Part shown: positions 22,104 to 30,308 of the stretch, piece by piece | How the letters are laid out: the number at the start of each line of letters is the position of its first letter | How positions within the stretch are numbered: the first letter of the stretch is position 1 | Origin: a virus | IMG/VR virus record: IMGVR_UViG_3300023116_005163 | Coordinates: 1-50,163 of that record | Strand: one strand, 5' to 3' | DNA length: 50,163 nt | Notes under the pieces: model-generated | The model's input: the letters and a program-made list of their open reading frames with translations, nothing else | The model's database searches: none | What the model was told of the DNA's origin: nothing | Program-made: the position numbers and the translations under genes

Positions 22104-23175
22104 AGTATTCTCCAATGCATCTACAAACATAAAGCACTTCGGCTTTTTTCAAGAAGGGATGAATTGGTAGGGATAACACATCCATACAGAATTTCTCAGC
22201 ATTTGGCATTTCTTGTCCTGTGTCGAACATTTTCATTTTAGACATAGGCTGTAGGTAATGTACCTGAGTCTGTACACCTTTGGTCTCTAAAAATTTCCTT
22301 AATCCGTCTCTGTCCTGTACCTTTACAACTAACTTGTGGTTGTTTGAAACAGTTCCAGTTCTAGTCTGTATTGAACTTATACCTAGGTCTAATAACTTGG
22401 TTTCGTACCAGTATCTAACTTTCTTTGTCTTGCCCAGAAGACTGTTGTATTTTGACAAAAGAAAATTTAAAACATTTGCATGATCATTGCTGAGACAGGA
22501 ATTGTATCCGTAATCTAATTTTGCTGTACCTACCGAATGATATCTCATACCTCTGATAGTGTTGGCTTCATCTTCACTGTCGGTCAGCACCATACCTCCG
22601 TTTCCAAAACATGGAAGTGGTTTGCTTGGTGCAAAACTGAGTGTGCTTATGTCACCGAGTTTTCCACTTGGCACATTATTGTAGTAACTTCCAAAACTCT
22701 GTGCGGCGTCCTCTATCAGGGGTATTCTCCTTTTGACACAATACTCCTTGAGCGTGGCATAATCTGCCAGGTTGCCAAAAAGGTTAACGTACACCACAGC
22801 ATCGGGCAATCCAAAGTCTGGCAACTTTGATATTAGTCCTTTATTGTCCACGTCAACGAAATGCACTGTTGCCCCGGTACGTTTGATTGCTTCTGCTGTG
22901 GCCAGATAACTTATGGCAGGACACAACACAGTGCTCTCTGGTCCTATGCCTTTTGCCTTCAAGGCAAAGTACAAAGCATCTGTACCACTGCCTACTGCCA
23001 CGCCGTATTTTCTCTTGGCAAACTTTGCCACTGCTGTCTCAAACTTGTCAAGGAACGAACCCTCTACGTGCCTACTGCTTATCACGTTTCCTGAACGCCA
23101 AACTTCTTTGGCCCTGCGAGTTATCCTCCAACTGTATGAATCGTATATCCTGTCTACTCCACTAAACTTGATCAT
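22093..23175 (-). CDS. DegT/DnrJ/EryC1-family PLP aminotransferase
   Basis: A sugar aminotransferase-type protein (about 360 aa) that would transfer an amino group to a keto-sugar nucleotide. PLP-binding features are visible: AVGSGTDALYFALKAKGIG, PAISYLATAEAIKRTGA, VDVDNKG, IEDAAQSFGSYY and the catalytic Lys in SFAPSKPLPCFGNGGMV. The ATG at 23175 overlaps the lipoprotein stop (TAATG) and has AAGGAG upstream; ATG 23217 would overlap it by 43 bases. Neighbouring epimerase, deacetylase and glycosyltransferase genes suggest an amino-sugar for a surface glycan. The exact sugar is unknown. Confidence 0.92.
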   Translation of the reverse strand: MIKFSGVDRIYDSYSWRITRRAKEVWRSGNVISSRHVEGSFLDKFETAVAKFAKRKYGVAVGSGTDALYFALKAKGIGPESTVLCPAISYLATAEAIKRTGATVHFVDVDNKGLISKLPDFGLPDAVVYVNLFGNLADYATLKEYCVKRRIPLIEDAAQSFGSYYNNVPSGKLGDISTLSFAPSKPLPCFGNGGMVLTDSEDEANTIRGMRYHSVGTAKLDYGYNSCLSNDHANVLNFLLSKYNSLLGKTKKVRYWYETKLLDLGISSIQTRTGTVSNNHKLVVKVQDRDGLRKFLETKGVQTQVHYLQPMSKMKMFDTGQEMPNAEKFCMDVLSLPIHPFLKKAEVLYVCRCIGEYYGI

Positions 23176-23357
23176 TAGAACTCCTTGGAGACACCCATTA
23201 TAGGTTGCTCGATGCAATTTTTTACTTTGTCTAATACTTCTTGCCTTGCTGTCTTTTTTTGTTCTATCCCGTCTATCTTTTCAGATGAAGGAATGCAATT
23301 ATAGTGTGGCTTAAATCCACAACCCACCAAGAACAAAAAAATTAATACGTATCTCAT
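23175..23357 (-). CDS. 60-aa lipoprotein
   Basis: A short lipoprotein: a charged start MRY, a hydrophobic stretch VLIFLFLV and a lipobox L-V-G-C with Cys13 as the lipidation site. The mature 48 residues are polar and contain two further Cys (residues 21 and 48) that could form a disulphide in the periplasm. It overlaps the carbamoyltransferase stop by four bases (ATGA). A small lipoprotein can be an Rz1-like spanin component or an exclusion/surface protein, but no Rz partner is adjacent, so I leave the role open. Lipoprotein status is well supported. Confidence 0.78.
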   Translation of the reverse strand: MRYVLIFLFLVGCGFKPHYNCIPSSEKIDGIEQKKTARQEVLDKVKNCIEQPIMGVSKEF

Positions 23358-24820
23358 CCTAGTACCTTTACTCCGTATTTGTTTGTGAATGCTTTACCAT
23401 CCGCCCTGTCGTTGACTATTGGCTGTCCCTTTATGTTGAGACTGGTGTTTAGTAGTATTGGGCAACCGGTCTGTTTCTTCCATTCCGTGAGCAGTGCGTG
23501 GAACCCTGGATTGTCCGTTTTTCGCACGGTTTGAACCCTAGAAGTGTTATCGTAGTGTACTATGGCAGGAAAGTCTTTACCAGCAGTACACGCCGCTGTA
23601 TATTGCATATAAGGGGTGTTTTTGACGCCTTTAGGCAGTTCAAAATAGTCGTTTACATCCTCTTCTAATATGGCAGGAGCGAATGGTCTAAACTTCTGCC
23701 TTTTCTTGATTGAGTTTACCAGATCCTTGATGTCCTCACCCCTCGGGTCTGCCAGTAGTGATCTATTACCAAGTGCCCTAGGACCAAACTCTGCCCGTCC
23801 ACTTGCCACGCCAACCATCTTGTTCTCCTTCAATTCCTTTATCAAACTGTCCACAGGATACTCACCATCTATGTTGTGTCCAAGGAATGGATTCTCCCAT
23901 TCTATAAATTTCTTTTCGTGTGCGGCAATGCAACCCACACTTGATCCAGCATCACCGGGGTTAGGTATGATCCATACGTTATCAAACAATCCCAAATTGG
24001 CCAACACCCTATTGGCGGCACAGTTTAACGCAACTCCTCCCGCATAGACAAGATTTCTTGATGCGTACTTGCTGGCCCTATGCCACAGATTGGCAAGACA
24101 CTCTTCAGTCACTGCCTGTATGCTGGCGGCAATGTCCATCACGTCCGCCTCTGGGTGCCAATCTCCCAGTCCTCTGTGCAAATTTTGTTTGAGTCTAAAA
24201 GGTGATTGTTCAACAAAGTCGTTGTAGATGTCATCCTTGTATTTTGGAGTGCCGTATGCGGCCATGCCCATTAGGATGTATTCCTCTTCGGCGGGTTTGA
24301 GACCACACCTGTGTGTGAATGCAGAATATAGTATTCCCAGGCTGTGTGGATACTTTATAGTTTCACGCCTTGTGATCGTCCTGTTCAATGCGGTTGATAT
24401 TGACACCGTATCCCATTCTCCTATGGCATCCACTGTGAGGATTGTTGCTTCACTGAAAGGTGATGTGAAGTATCCCGCGGCCGCGTGTGAGTCGTGGTGT
24501 CTTACATACTCGTCTATCTTAATGTTGAAGTGATCCAGGTGCCACTGAGGCAGTTCCGTGTAACTCAAGGCATCGCTGTACTGCCCTGCGTATAACTGCC
24601 TGGTTTTCTTGAGCCAAGGCTTCTCGTAATATACCACTTTGTCGAAAGGACCATAAGTGTTGGCCTCGTTGACAATCGCCCAATTCAAATAGTGATCGTT
24701 TTTGACTTTGGAATATCTCTCCGAGTGTGCGGCCCAGAGTATTTTGCCTTTATCCTCCTTGTATTCAACCACTGCCATTGCGGCATCGTGGTTCATACAA
24801 TTAATTCCCAGTATTCTCAT
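23354..24820 (-). CDS. Carbamoyltransferase, NodU/CmcH/TobZ family
   Basis: A 488-residue O-carbamoyltransferase that would use carbamoyl phosphate and ATP to carbamoylate a hydroxyl, typically on a sugar. The N-terminal Kae1-like domain has LGINCMNHDAA and the metal/active-site motif RHHDSHAAAGYF. Further landmarks are VYAGGVALNCAAN, IPNPGDAGSSVGC, the hallmark FGPRALGNRSLLADPR, and LLNTSLNIKGQPIV near the C-terminus. It is somewhat shorter than NodU (about 560 aa). The ATG at 24820 has GAGGAG upstream, inside the zinc-ribbon gene. It fits the glycan-tailoring neighbourhood (aminotransferase, glycosyltransferase); its acceptor is unknown. Confidence 0.93.
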   Translation of the reverse strand: MRILGINCMNHDAAMAVVEYKEDKGKILWAAHSERYSKVKNDHYLNWAIVNEANTYGPFDKVVYYEKPWLKKTRQLYAGQYSDALSYTELPQWHLDHFNIKIDEYVRHHDSHAAAGYFTSPFSEATILTVDAIGEWDTVSISTALNRTITRRETIKYPHSLGILYSAFTHRCGLKPAEEEYILMGMAAYGTPKYKDDIYNDFVEQSPFRLKQNLHRGLGDWHPEADVMDIAASIQAVTEECLANLWHRASKYASRNLVYAGGVALNCAANRVLANLGLFDNVWIIPNPGDAGSSVGCIAAHEKKFIEWENPFLGHNIDGEYPVDSLIKELKENKMVGVASGRAEFGPRALGNRSLLADPRGEDIKDLVNSIKKRQKFRPFAPAILEEDVNDYFELPKGVKNTPYMQYTAACTAGKDFPAIVHYDNTSRVQTVRKTDNPGFHALLTEWKKQTGCPILLNTSLNIKGQPIVNDRADGKAFTNKYGVKVLG

Positions 24821-24968
24821 CTTGCTCCTCGTGCCAACCCATGTCTTCTATGTCGTCACTGCTACACGTTGGACAGACGTACCATTCATTTGCCGAATCG
24901 TCTTTGTCGAGTTCATTGGCCACACCCTTCCACTTGCACCTATAACAGTACCAGTTCCACCAGGTCAT
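24801..24968 (-). CDS. 55-aa zinc-ribbon protein
   Basis: A small frame between the acyltransferase-like and carbamoyltransferase genes. It encodes a zinc ribbon: WYCYRCKWKG supplies the first C-x2-C and EWYVCPTCSSDDI the second, about 26 residues later, followed by an acidic tail (DMGWHEEQDENTGN). Its ATG at 24968 overlaps the upstream stop (ATGA) and its 3' end overlaps the carbamoyltransferase start by 20 bases and contains that gene's GAGGAG site. This coupling and the intact cysteine pairs make it a real gene. It may bind nucleic acid or a protein partner. Confidence 0.75.
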   Translation of the reverse strand: MTWWNWYCYRCKWKGVANELDKDDSANEWYVCPTCSSDDIEDMGWHEEQDENTGN

Positions 24969-25609
24969 TTTATTCTAAAGAAACCTTTTGCTTTTTCTAA
25001 GGCAGTTTCCCATTCCTCCAACGTGATGTCGTATTCAAAATTTTGTGTGGTCTCGTTCACTTGCAGTTCCTTTGCACCGTTCTTTGTGTGGAAATTCCTA
25101 GCCATGTCTGTGAGTGGAGAAAGTGTAACCAACCTGTTAAGATGATTTGAATTCTTGACCATCTTGTAAACCTCGTTCACTATGGCTCGTCCACCGCCTT
25201 TCTTCTTTGCCCATACTGTGTACGCTATCGCTATGGAACCTTGTACTCCTGCCCTGTGCACCGCTTTGAGTGCCGCGTCATAACTCATCTGATCCATTTC
25301 CTCTATTGTCTTTGGCACTTCGTCTGTGAAAGCGAAACAGATTATTGCCGCTATATCTCCGACGTCGTCCTTGAGTCCGTATACTTTCCTTCCGTATGTC
25401 TGCCTGAATGCAAGGTCCAGTTCTGGCCTGACTGGATCTTCTGAGCAGTCTATGTATGGCATCTCCACAAGTTCGTATTTGGATTCCTTGATCTGTTGTT
25501 TGGTGTATGACTGCAACTTGCTGAATTTATCCATCAGATTCTGTATAGAAGGATGTCCTTTCCATTCTTCTAGTTTCTGTACAAGTTTGTCTTTGTTAAG
25601 TATTTCCAT
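24965..25609 (-). CDS. GNAT-like acyltransferase domain protein (214 aa)
   Basis: Probable GNAT-fold protein, judged from the strand order: KYELVEMPYIDCSED (beta), VGDIAAIICFAFTDEVPKTI (central beta strands), VQGSIAIAYTVWAKKKGGGR with the Gly-rich AKKKGGGRAIVNEVYKMVK in the place of the acetyl-CoA loop and helix, and LVTLSPLTDMARNFHTKNGA as the late strand-helix unit typical of GNATs. The N-terminal 50 residues form a helical extension. It has no obvious substrate. It lies between a 34-aa basic protein and the zinc ribbon and is coupled to both. A lysine- or sugar-acylating role is possible. Confidence 0.6.
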   Translation of the reverse strand: MEILNKDKLVQKLEEWKGHPSIQNLMDKFSKLQSYTKQQIKESKYELVEMPYIDCSEDPVRPELDLAFRQTYGRKVYGLKDDVGDIAAIICFAFTDEVPKTIEEMDQMSYDAALKAVHRAGVQGSIAIAYTVWAKKKGGGRAIVNEVYKMVKNSNHLNRLVTLSPLTDMARNFHTKNGAKELQVNETTQNFEYDITLEEWETALEKAKGFFRIK

Positions 25610-25610
25610 T

Positions 25611-25715
25611 TTACTTGTAGATAAACGGGTCTTTCTTCTTTAATTCTTTAAGTCTCTTCCTGTACTTGATCTCTTCCTTGATCTTGTTCCATATGCTTTT
25701 AAACCATTTGATCAT
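25611..25715 (-). CDS. 34-aa basic helical phage protein
   Basis: A very small gene filling the gap between two larger ones. It starts at ATG 25715 with AGGAGA upstream, overlaps the upstream stop codon (ATGA) and ends one base before the next gene's start. The peptide IKWFKSIWNKIKEEIKYRKR followed by KELKKKDPFIYK is an amphipathic basic helix. From memory, small proteins ending in KELKKRDPFIY are widespread in cyanomyoviruses, which supports both the call and the T4-like marine affiliation. The role is unknown. Confidence 0.75.
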   Translation of the reverse strand: MIKWFKSIWNKIKEEIKYRKRLKELKKKDPFIYK

Positions 25716-26515
25716 TTCTTGTCTCCTATAAGTTTTCTAAAAGTTGGTAACATTAACATTGTAGCATCTTTGTGTGCTTTGTCTAGTGGATGTGTAGTGC
25801 CACGTTCATAGTCATTCATAATTGCCCATTGGTTGAACCCCATATCTCTCTCACCAAAACTGTACCACTTGGTAAAATCAATCTCTGAATACAGTGCCTG
25901 CATGAAAGCATCCTGGTCCTTGTGATGGGTGAACTCTTGGTAAAACAAGGTGTTGTCTGCAAGTGTGAACATATAAGGAATGTTTTTCTTTTCCAAAATG
26001 TTCTGCAACCAGATGATGCTCTTCCAACTGAGGTATGTCTCGTGGTACTGGTTTGCGCCGTATCGGTATATGGCCTCGGCAAAATCTTTGACCCCGGTCT
26101 CTTTGAATGTCTCCCTGCGTGCCTTCCATTGTTCCTGTTGTCCCTCTGAACCGGCCAGGTGCCTGAATGCCTCCTCGTTACCGGTCTCTGTGTCCCAAGG
26201 TGATATGCTGGCCCACCTGGTGCCCTCCAGTTCCCTGTGCCTTGGCATAGCCCAGTCATAGCGAGACAAGAAACTCCACATGACCACCACTCCGCCGATC
26301 TGATCCGTCTCAAAAGATGACACAGCATTGAATACCCTACGAGCAATACCGCTGTTGCCTGATCCTGCCCTGGCGGCACAAACGTACTCCCATGTAGTAT
26401 GCTCCCTAAGGAGATGAGCCCATGACTTCTTGCTTGGCGTTTTGCCCTTGTCGTCGTCACTGAGTTCGTGTCCAAAGGTGAAACTGCACCCACCTGCTAT
26501 AAATTTCTTAGTCAT
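25712..26515 (-). CDS. SGNH-hydrolase-like protein, copy 1
   Basis: About 267 residues. The start FIAGGCSFTFGHELSDDD places a Ser in the position of the SGNH block I nucleophile (usually GDS), ARAGSGNSGIARR resembles block II (Gly/Asn), VVVMWSFLSRYDW fits block III, and GTTHPLDKAHKDAT near the C-terminus has the His of block V. Family members are esterases, acyl-hydrolases or carbohydrate O-acetyl-modifying enzymes. ATG 26515 is preferred over TTG 26524. A related protein is at 40909. With glycan enzymes around, removal or transfer of O-acyl groups is plausible. The substrate is unknown. Confidence 0.7.
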   Translation of the reverse strand: MTKKFIAGGCSFTFGHELSDDDKGKTPSKKSWAHLLREHTTWEYVCAARAGSGNSGIARRVFNAVSSFETDQIGGVVVMWSFLSRYDWAMPRHRELEGTRWASISPWDTETGNEEAFRHLAGSEGQQEQWKARRETFKETGVKDFAEAIYRYGANQYHETYLSWKSIIWLQNILEKKNIPYMFTLADNTLFYQEFTHHKDQDAFMQALYSEIDFTKWYSFGERDMGFNQWAIMNDYERGTTHPLDKAHKDATMLMLPTFRKLIGDKK

Positions 26516-27710
26516 ATACTCCAACCATACTATTTAAAAATGGAAATGTTTGTTTGAAATTTTCTTTCCTGACAGAATCTATCTGCATAATTTTTTCCTG
26601 GACTTTTGAATGCCAATCATTTATCTTGTATGCAGGTTCTTGCATCATGTAATCTATAGCAGTCTGTATCTCCTTCTTGTATATCTTGGATTTTGATAAT
26701 TTGTTGGCTATTTGTTGCTTTATCGCGATAGGTATCTGTTGGCTGTCAAACTCAACTGGATGATGCAGTATATTGATGTACCAAAAATCTGGATTCCATT
26801 CTTTCACTTGGTGAGCAAGTTCGTCAACATGAGCAACATTGAAAAAATTGATAGTGGTACAGATCTGCATTGAAAAGTTTGATAGTCCCGCCTGTTTGAA
26901 CTTGTTGATGTTATCATTCACTTCATGCCATTTGGCAGGATGCCTCTGGTACTCAAATCGAGATTCCGTATCGTCTATGCTAAATGCTATCTCTAGCCTT
27001 TTGAAGTGTGGCCAGATATCTCTTATTGCTTGTTCTGGAAACTGTGTTCCGTTGGTGTTGTAGTGTATCTCTATGTTTTTAGCCACTCCCTTGTCAACGC
27101 ATTTTTGAAGGACATCAAATTGCTGTTGAATCATTAGGGGTTCACCACCAGTTATCTCAAAAAAACGTATCTGTTCTATGTGGTTCTCCAAATCCTTCAT
27201 GAACACGTTCTCCTCACGTGGCCATAGTCCCTTTGTGTTGTACTCCTTCCATTTGTCCTTGCCCGTTGGATCTATCTTGATCATGTCATTGACCCACTGC
27301 GAACTGGAATGAGGCGAACAGATCCTACATTTCAGATTGCATATGTTTCCTAGTTTAAGGTCAACGAATCTCGGCTCGACGGTGTCTTGTGCTATGTGCA
27401 TCTGTCCAAGGTGTGGAGCCTTGTACCACATATGTTGCCTCTTAGACGTCTTCCCACCGTCCTCCTCTTTCCAACAACTTTCACAGCCAGCGGGTCTTTC
27501 TCCTCGCTTGAAAGACTCTCTGAGGTCCTCCATTGCCTTTGACTGCATCACTTCTGTGATGGAATGTTTTCTCGTGTTGAAAGGCACACCAGCACTGTCC
27601 TTCAAGTCCTCCCTGTACATACAGCAAGGCTTGTATTCGCCACCCGGTCTTGTCTCTAGACTGGTCCATGGTATCATACACATATTAGATTTTAAATACT
27701 TTTCCACCAT
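26508..27710 (-). CDS. Radical SAM protein with N-terminal auxiliary cysteines (array member 5)
   Basis: 400 residues. The radical SAM motif is Cys124/128/131 (CNLKCRIC) with GGEP in FEITGGEPLMI. Ahead of it are Cys11 (MCMIPW), Cys29/Cys30 (KPCCMY) and Cys76/Cys79 (GCESCWKEE), probably ligands of an auxiliary Fe-S cluster placed N-terminally. The C-terminus has DSVRKENFKQTFPFL, a motif shared by the whole array. It is the most downstream of five consecutive paralogues. An ATG at 27683 (just before the first Cys) is an alternative start. Radical SAM enzymes with auxiliary clusters often modify peptides or dehydrogenate sugars; the target here is unknown. Confidence 0.9.
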   Translation of the reverse strand: MVEKYLKSNMCMIPWTSLETRPGGEYKPCCMYREDLKDSAGVPFNTRKHSITEVMQSKAMEDLRESFKRGERPAGCESCWKEEDGGKTSKRQHMWYKAPHLGQMHIAQDTVEPRFVDLKLGNICNLKCRICSPHSSSQWVNDMIKIDPTGKDKWKEYNTKGLWPREENVFMKDLENHIEQIRFFEITGGEPLMIQQQFDVLQKCVDKGVAKNIEIHYNTNGTQFPEQAIRDIWPHFKRLEIAFSIDDTESRFEYQRHPAKWHEVNDNINKFKQAGLSNFSMQICTTINFFNVAHVDELAHQVKEWNPDFWYINILHHPVEFDSQQIPIAIKQQIANKLSKSKIYKKEIQTAIDYMMQEPAYKINDWHSKVQEKIMQIDSVRKENFKQTFPFLNSMVGVYD

Positions 27711-29029
27711 TCCAATGCTTTCTTGTTTTTGGACAGTATCTTTGTTATGTCAGTGCCACGTATTCTATCTAGCCTTTCAATTTCTGCTTTACCGTCCTTT
27801 TGTCCTTGTTTATGTTTCTCCGTTTCATAGACTAATTCGTTGTTGCGTTTCTGTCTTTGCATCTCGTCCAGTTGTCCAAAGAAGTTGTTGAGGTTCTTGT
27901 TTTTATATTTCAGTGTCTTGTCCCTTACGTCGTCAATGATCTCGCTCATAATGTCGTATGGCATAAACAGAGGTGCCATAGCGTTGTCGTGTGAGAAATT
28001 GAAAACCTGCTTCGTCAGTAATTCTATGCCTAGGTCATTGCTTAAGGCAACCATGTTCTCTAGATCAAACAGGCCAGGCAGTGTGATCGTGAGATCAAGT
28101 TGTATGCGCCTGCGTCCGCCATCCGCAAACCTAGTGGCGTACTTCATATTAGCGAGCCATTCTTCATATTTCAATCCCGTCCTGATGTACTCCCCTATTT
28201 CTCCCGTGCCATCTATCGAAGCACATATTTGCCAATTTGGAAAATGACTTAGGATGTCATCGAACAGGTTTAGATTGAAAAAATTTATACGACTCATGTT
28301 TGAGTTGTACCTGGCCAGTACCTGATGCTGGTAACCCAGTTCAACGATACGCTTCATGGCCTCCCAGTGTATCTTCCACATCAGTGGCTCACCACCGCAC
28401 CAGTAAAGTTCGGTTATCCTTTTGTCCTCTACCGCCTCAGTGAATTCCCGTACCACTTGCTGATCATGGAACTTCTCTAACTGCGCCTTGATGTCCTTCC
28501 TACCCCATATACGGTAATTCTCATAGTCGCCCTTGCCATGTTTCTTGTTCTCTGTCTCCCAGGTGCTGGACAACATGTCTCCACACATCCTACAACTGAA
28601 GTTGCAAAGGTTAGAGAACCTGTAGTCGAAACTCTGCACCTTCATTGTGGTTGCACCTGTCTCATCAGTGCTGTCATATGCCTGTTGCACTTGATCCTTG
28701 TACAGCCAATTGAAATGTTGCCTGTAAACCTGTTCATTCAGTAACTTGTGATTGCAAACAGCACACTGGGGTATCTCCTCACCTGCCATCAGTTTTAACC
28801 TCACTGCCTTCATGTACTCGGAGTTCCAGTGCTCGTCCAGAGTGGTGAGGTTCAACTTGTCATTGTGTCCCTTTGGATCTATTGTGTCTATGTATTGCTT
28901 GAAGTTTTCTGCGGATTCCCTTGAACTACAACACAACCTGCGTTCCATCTGTGGCGAAAGGTAGGTGTGTGTCCAAGGCGCCATACAGAAAGTTTTATTG
29001 CCTTCGCTAGGTCTAATCCTGTTTTTCAT
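27692..29029 (-). CDS. Radical SAM protein with N-terminal auxiliary cysteines (array member 4)
   Basis: 445 residues. Cys15 (TFCMAPW), Cys33/Cys34 (RLCCSS) and Cys89/Cys92 (QCAVCN) precede the radical SAM motif Cys142/146/149 (CNFSCRMC). The SAM-binding segment is ELYWCGGEPLMWKIHW. A region around IDGTGEIGEYIRTGLKYEEW corresponds to the conserved strand-loop after the GGEP helix. The C-terminal DRIRGTDITKILSK is the least conserved version of the shared end motif. It overlaps both neighbours by about 17-19 bases and is co-translated with them. The middle of the protein differs from array members 1 and 2, so substrates probably differ. Confidence 0.9.
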   Translation of the reverse strand: MKNRIRPSEGNKTFCMAPWTHTYLSPQMERRLCCSSRESAENFKQYIDTIDPKGHNDKLNLTTLDEHWNSEYMKAVRLKLMAGEEIPQCAVCNHKLLNEQVYRQHFNWLYKDQVQQAYDSTDETGATTMKVQSFDYRFSNLCNFSCRMCGDMLSSTWETENKKHGKGDYENYRIWGRKDIKAQLEKFHDQQVVREFTEAVEDKRITELYWCGGEPLMWKIHWEAMKRIVELGYQHQVLARYNSNMSRINFFNLNLFDDILSHFPNWQICASIDGTGEIGEYIRTGLKYEEWLANMKYATRFADGGRRRIQLDLTITLPGLFDLENMVALSNDLGIELLTKQVFNFSHDNAMAPLFMPYDIMSEIIDDVRDKTLKYKNKNLNNFFGQLDEMQRQKRNNELVYETEKHKQGQKDGKAEIERLDRIRGTDITKILSKNKKALEWWKSI

Positions 29030-30308
29030 ACTTCTCGAATAATTCTTTCCATTCAGGGAACACTTCGAGGAAGTTCTCGTTCCTCACTTTGTCGTACTTC
29101 CTTGTATTCTCAAAGAACCTATCGAGATGTTGAGGTAGGTCTCTCTTGTAAAGCCAATCCAAGGCAGATTCAAAACCCTTAATTGCCCTGGTCAACGGGT
29201 CTAGGGGTCTTAACCATTTGATGTGTTCCTCATATTTTTCTTTTATCTGTTGCTTGTACTCTTTGGGCAATATGTCTATCCTCTGCCACGTGGGACTCTG
29301 TAATAGGTTGTAGTTGAAATCTTGTGGCTTAATCAAACCTTTCTCCACCCAACTCTTATGGAAATCCACAACGTGCAGTGCGTTGGGTAGGCTGACGGTG
29401 GCTGACACATAGAAATCTACCTGTGGACAAACCTCCATCATCCTTTTCCTGTTGGCCAGCGTGTTCTCCCATATGGTTCCTTTCCTCAAGAATTCACCAC
29501 GCTCACCCTCTGCGTCAAGGCTGGCACCTATTGAAACAGATTCAAACTTGTTCCATAACTCCAACACGTCCATATCTTTGAACTTTAATCTGGAGAAGTT
29601 GGTGTTGTATATCAATCTAACGTGATACATCTTGCGCCTGTCCAATTCCTTCAATATACGGTAGTGCTCCTCCATTATCAGAGGCTCGCCGCCAGCGAAA
29701 TAGAACTGTTCCGAATGTTCTATCTCATCAAGCACCTGCTGGAACATGTCGTCCGCGGACCTGCCCACCTTGATTATCTTGGCGTGATTAGGTGGTCCCC
29801 CTGTTATCTTGATGTGGTCCTCGTACCAGTTGGAACTGAACCATGTGCCACAACTCCTGCAGGCGAAGTTACAGATGTTGCTGAACCTAATATCCCAGTA
29901 CTTCATTACGAAGTCTGCGGATCCGTCTGGCTGTGTGGATTCCACAAGTCCTATATTATGTCCAAAATGCTTGTTGGAACTTAATCTCATAGAGAAGAAT
30001 CCGCTCTGCTCTTGGTCATAACACTTGCCACATTCCTTGCATGGCTTGTTGTCCAGCATGTTCAATCGCATCTGCTTCATCTTGTCGCCGTTGAAAACTT
30101 CCTTGAGGCTCTGCTTGTTCAGGTCACCAACAGGATATGGATCAAATGCGAAACAGCAAGGGTATGCCCTACCATCTGGGTACGCATGGAGGTGCATCCA
30201 CGGAAGCATACAGAAAGTGTCCGACTCTATCAACAACTCCTTCTCACGTGGAGTCATGTCTTTTATCTTTAACTTGTCAGGCTCCTTGGCCCCGTACTCA
30301 TATGCCAC
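29013..30308 (-). CDS. Radical SAM protein with N-terminal auxiliary cysteines (array member 3)
   Basis: 431 residues from a GTG start at 30308 that has AGGAGA about ten bases upstream. The auxiliary cysteines are Cys33 (TFCMLPW), Cys51/Cys52 (YPCCFAF) and three rather than two in the third group, Cys90/93/96 (CKECGKC), unlike the other members. The radical SAM motif is Cys146/150/153 (CNFACRSC) and GGEP lies in FYFAGGEPLIMEEHY. The end motif is DKVRNENFLEVFPEW. A 30-residue charged N-terminal extension precedes the first Cys. The fold is certain by motif; the substrate is unknown. Confidence 0.9.
   Translation of the reverse strand: MAYEYGAKEPDKLKIKDMTPREKELLIESDTFCMLPWMHLHAYPDGRAYPCCFAFDPYPVGDLNKQSLKEVFNGDKMKQMRLNMLDNKPCKECGKCYDQEQSGFFSMRLSSNKHFGHNIGLVESTQPDGSADFVMKYWDIRFSNICNFACRSCGTWFSSNWYEDHIKITGGPPNHAKIIKVGRSADDMFQQVLDEIEHSEQFYFAGGEPLIMEEHYRILKELDRRKMYHVRLIYNTNFSRLKFKDMDVLELWNKFESVSIGASLDAEGERGEFLRKGTIWENTLANRKRMMEVCPQVDFYVSATVSLPNALHVVDFHKSWVEKGLIKPQDFNYNLLQSPTWQRIDILPKEYKQQIKEKYEEHIKWLRPLDPLTRAIKGFESALDWLYKRDLPQHLDRFFENTRKYDKVRNENFLEVFPEWKELFEKYEKQD

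Noticed and set aside
25816-26493. 225-codon minus-strand frame in another phase of the SGNH-like gene
   Set aside because: Same-strand overlap with a protein that carries conserved blocks; the alternative protein is low-complexity with no motif.
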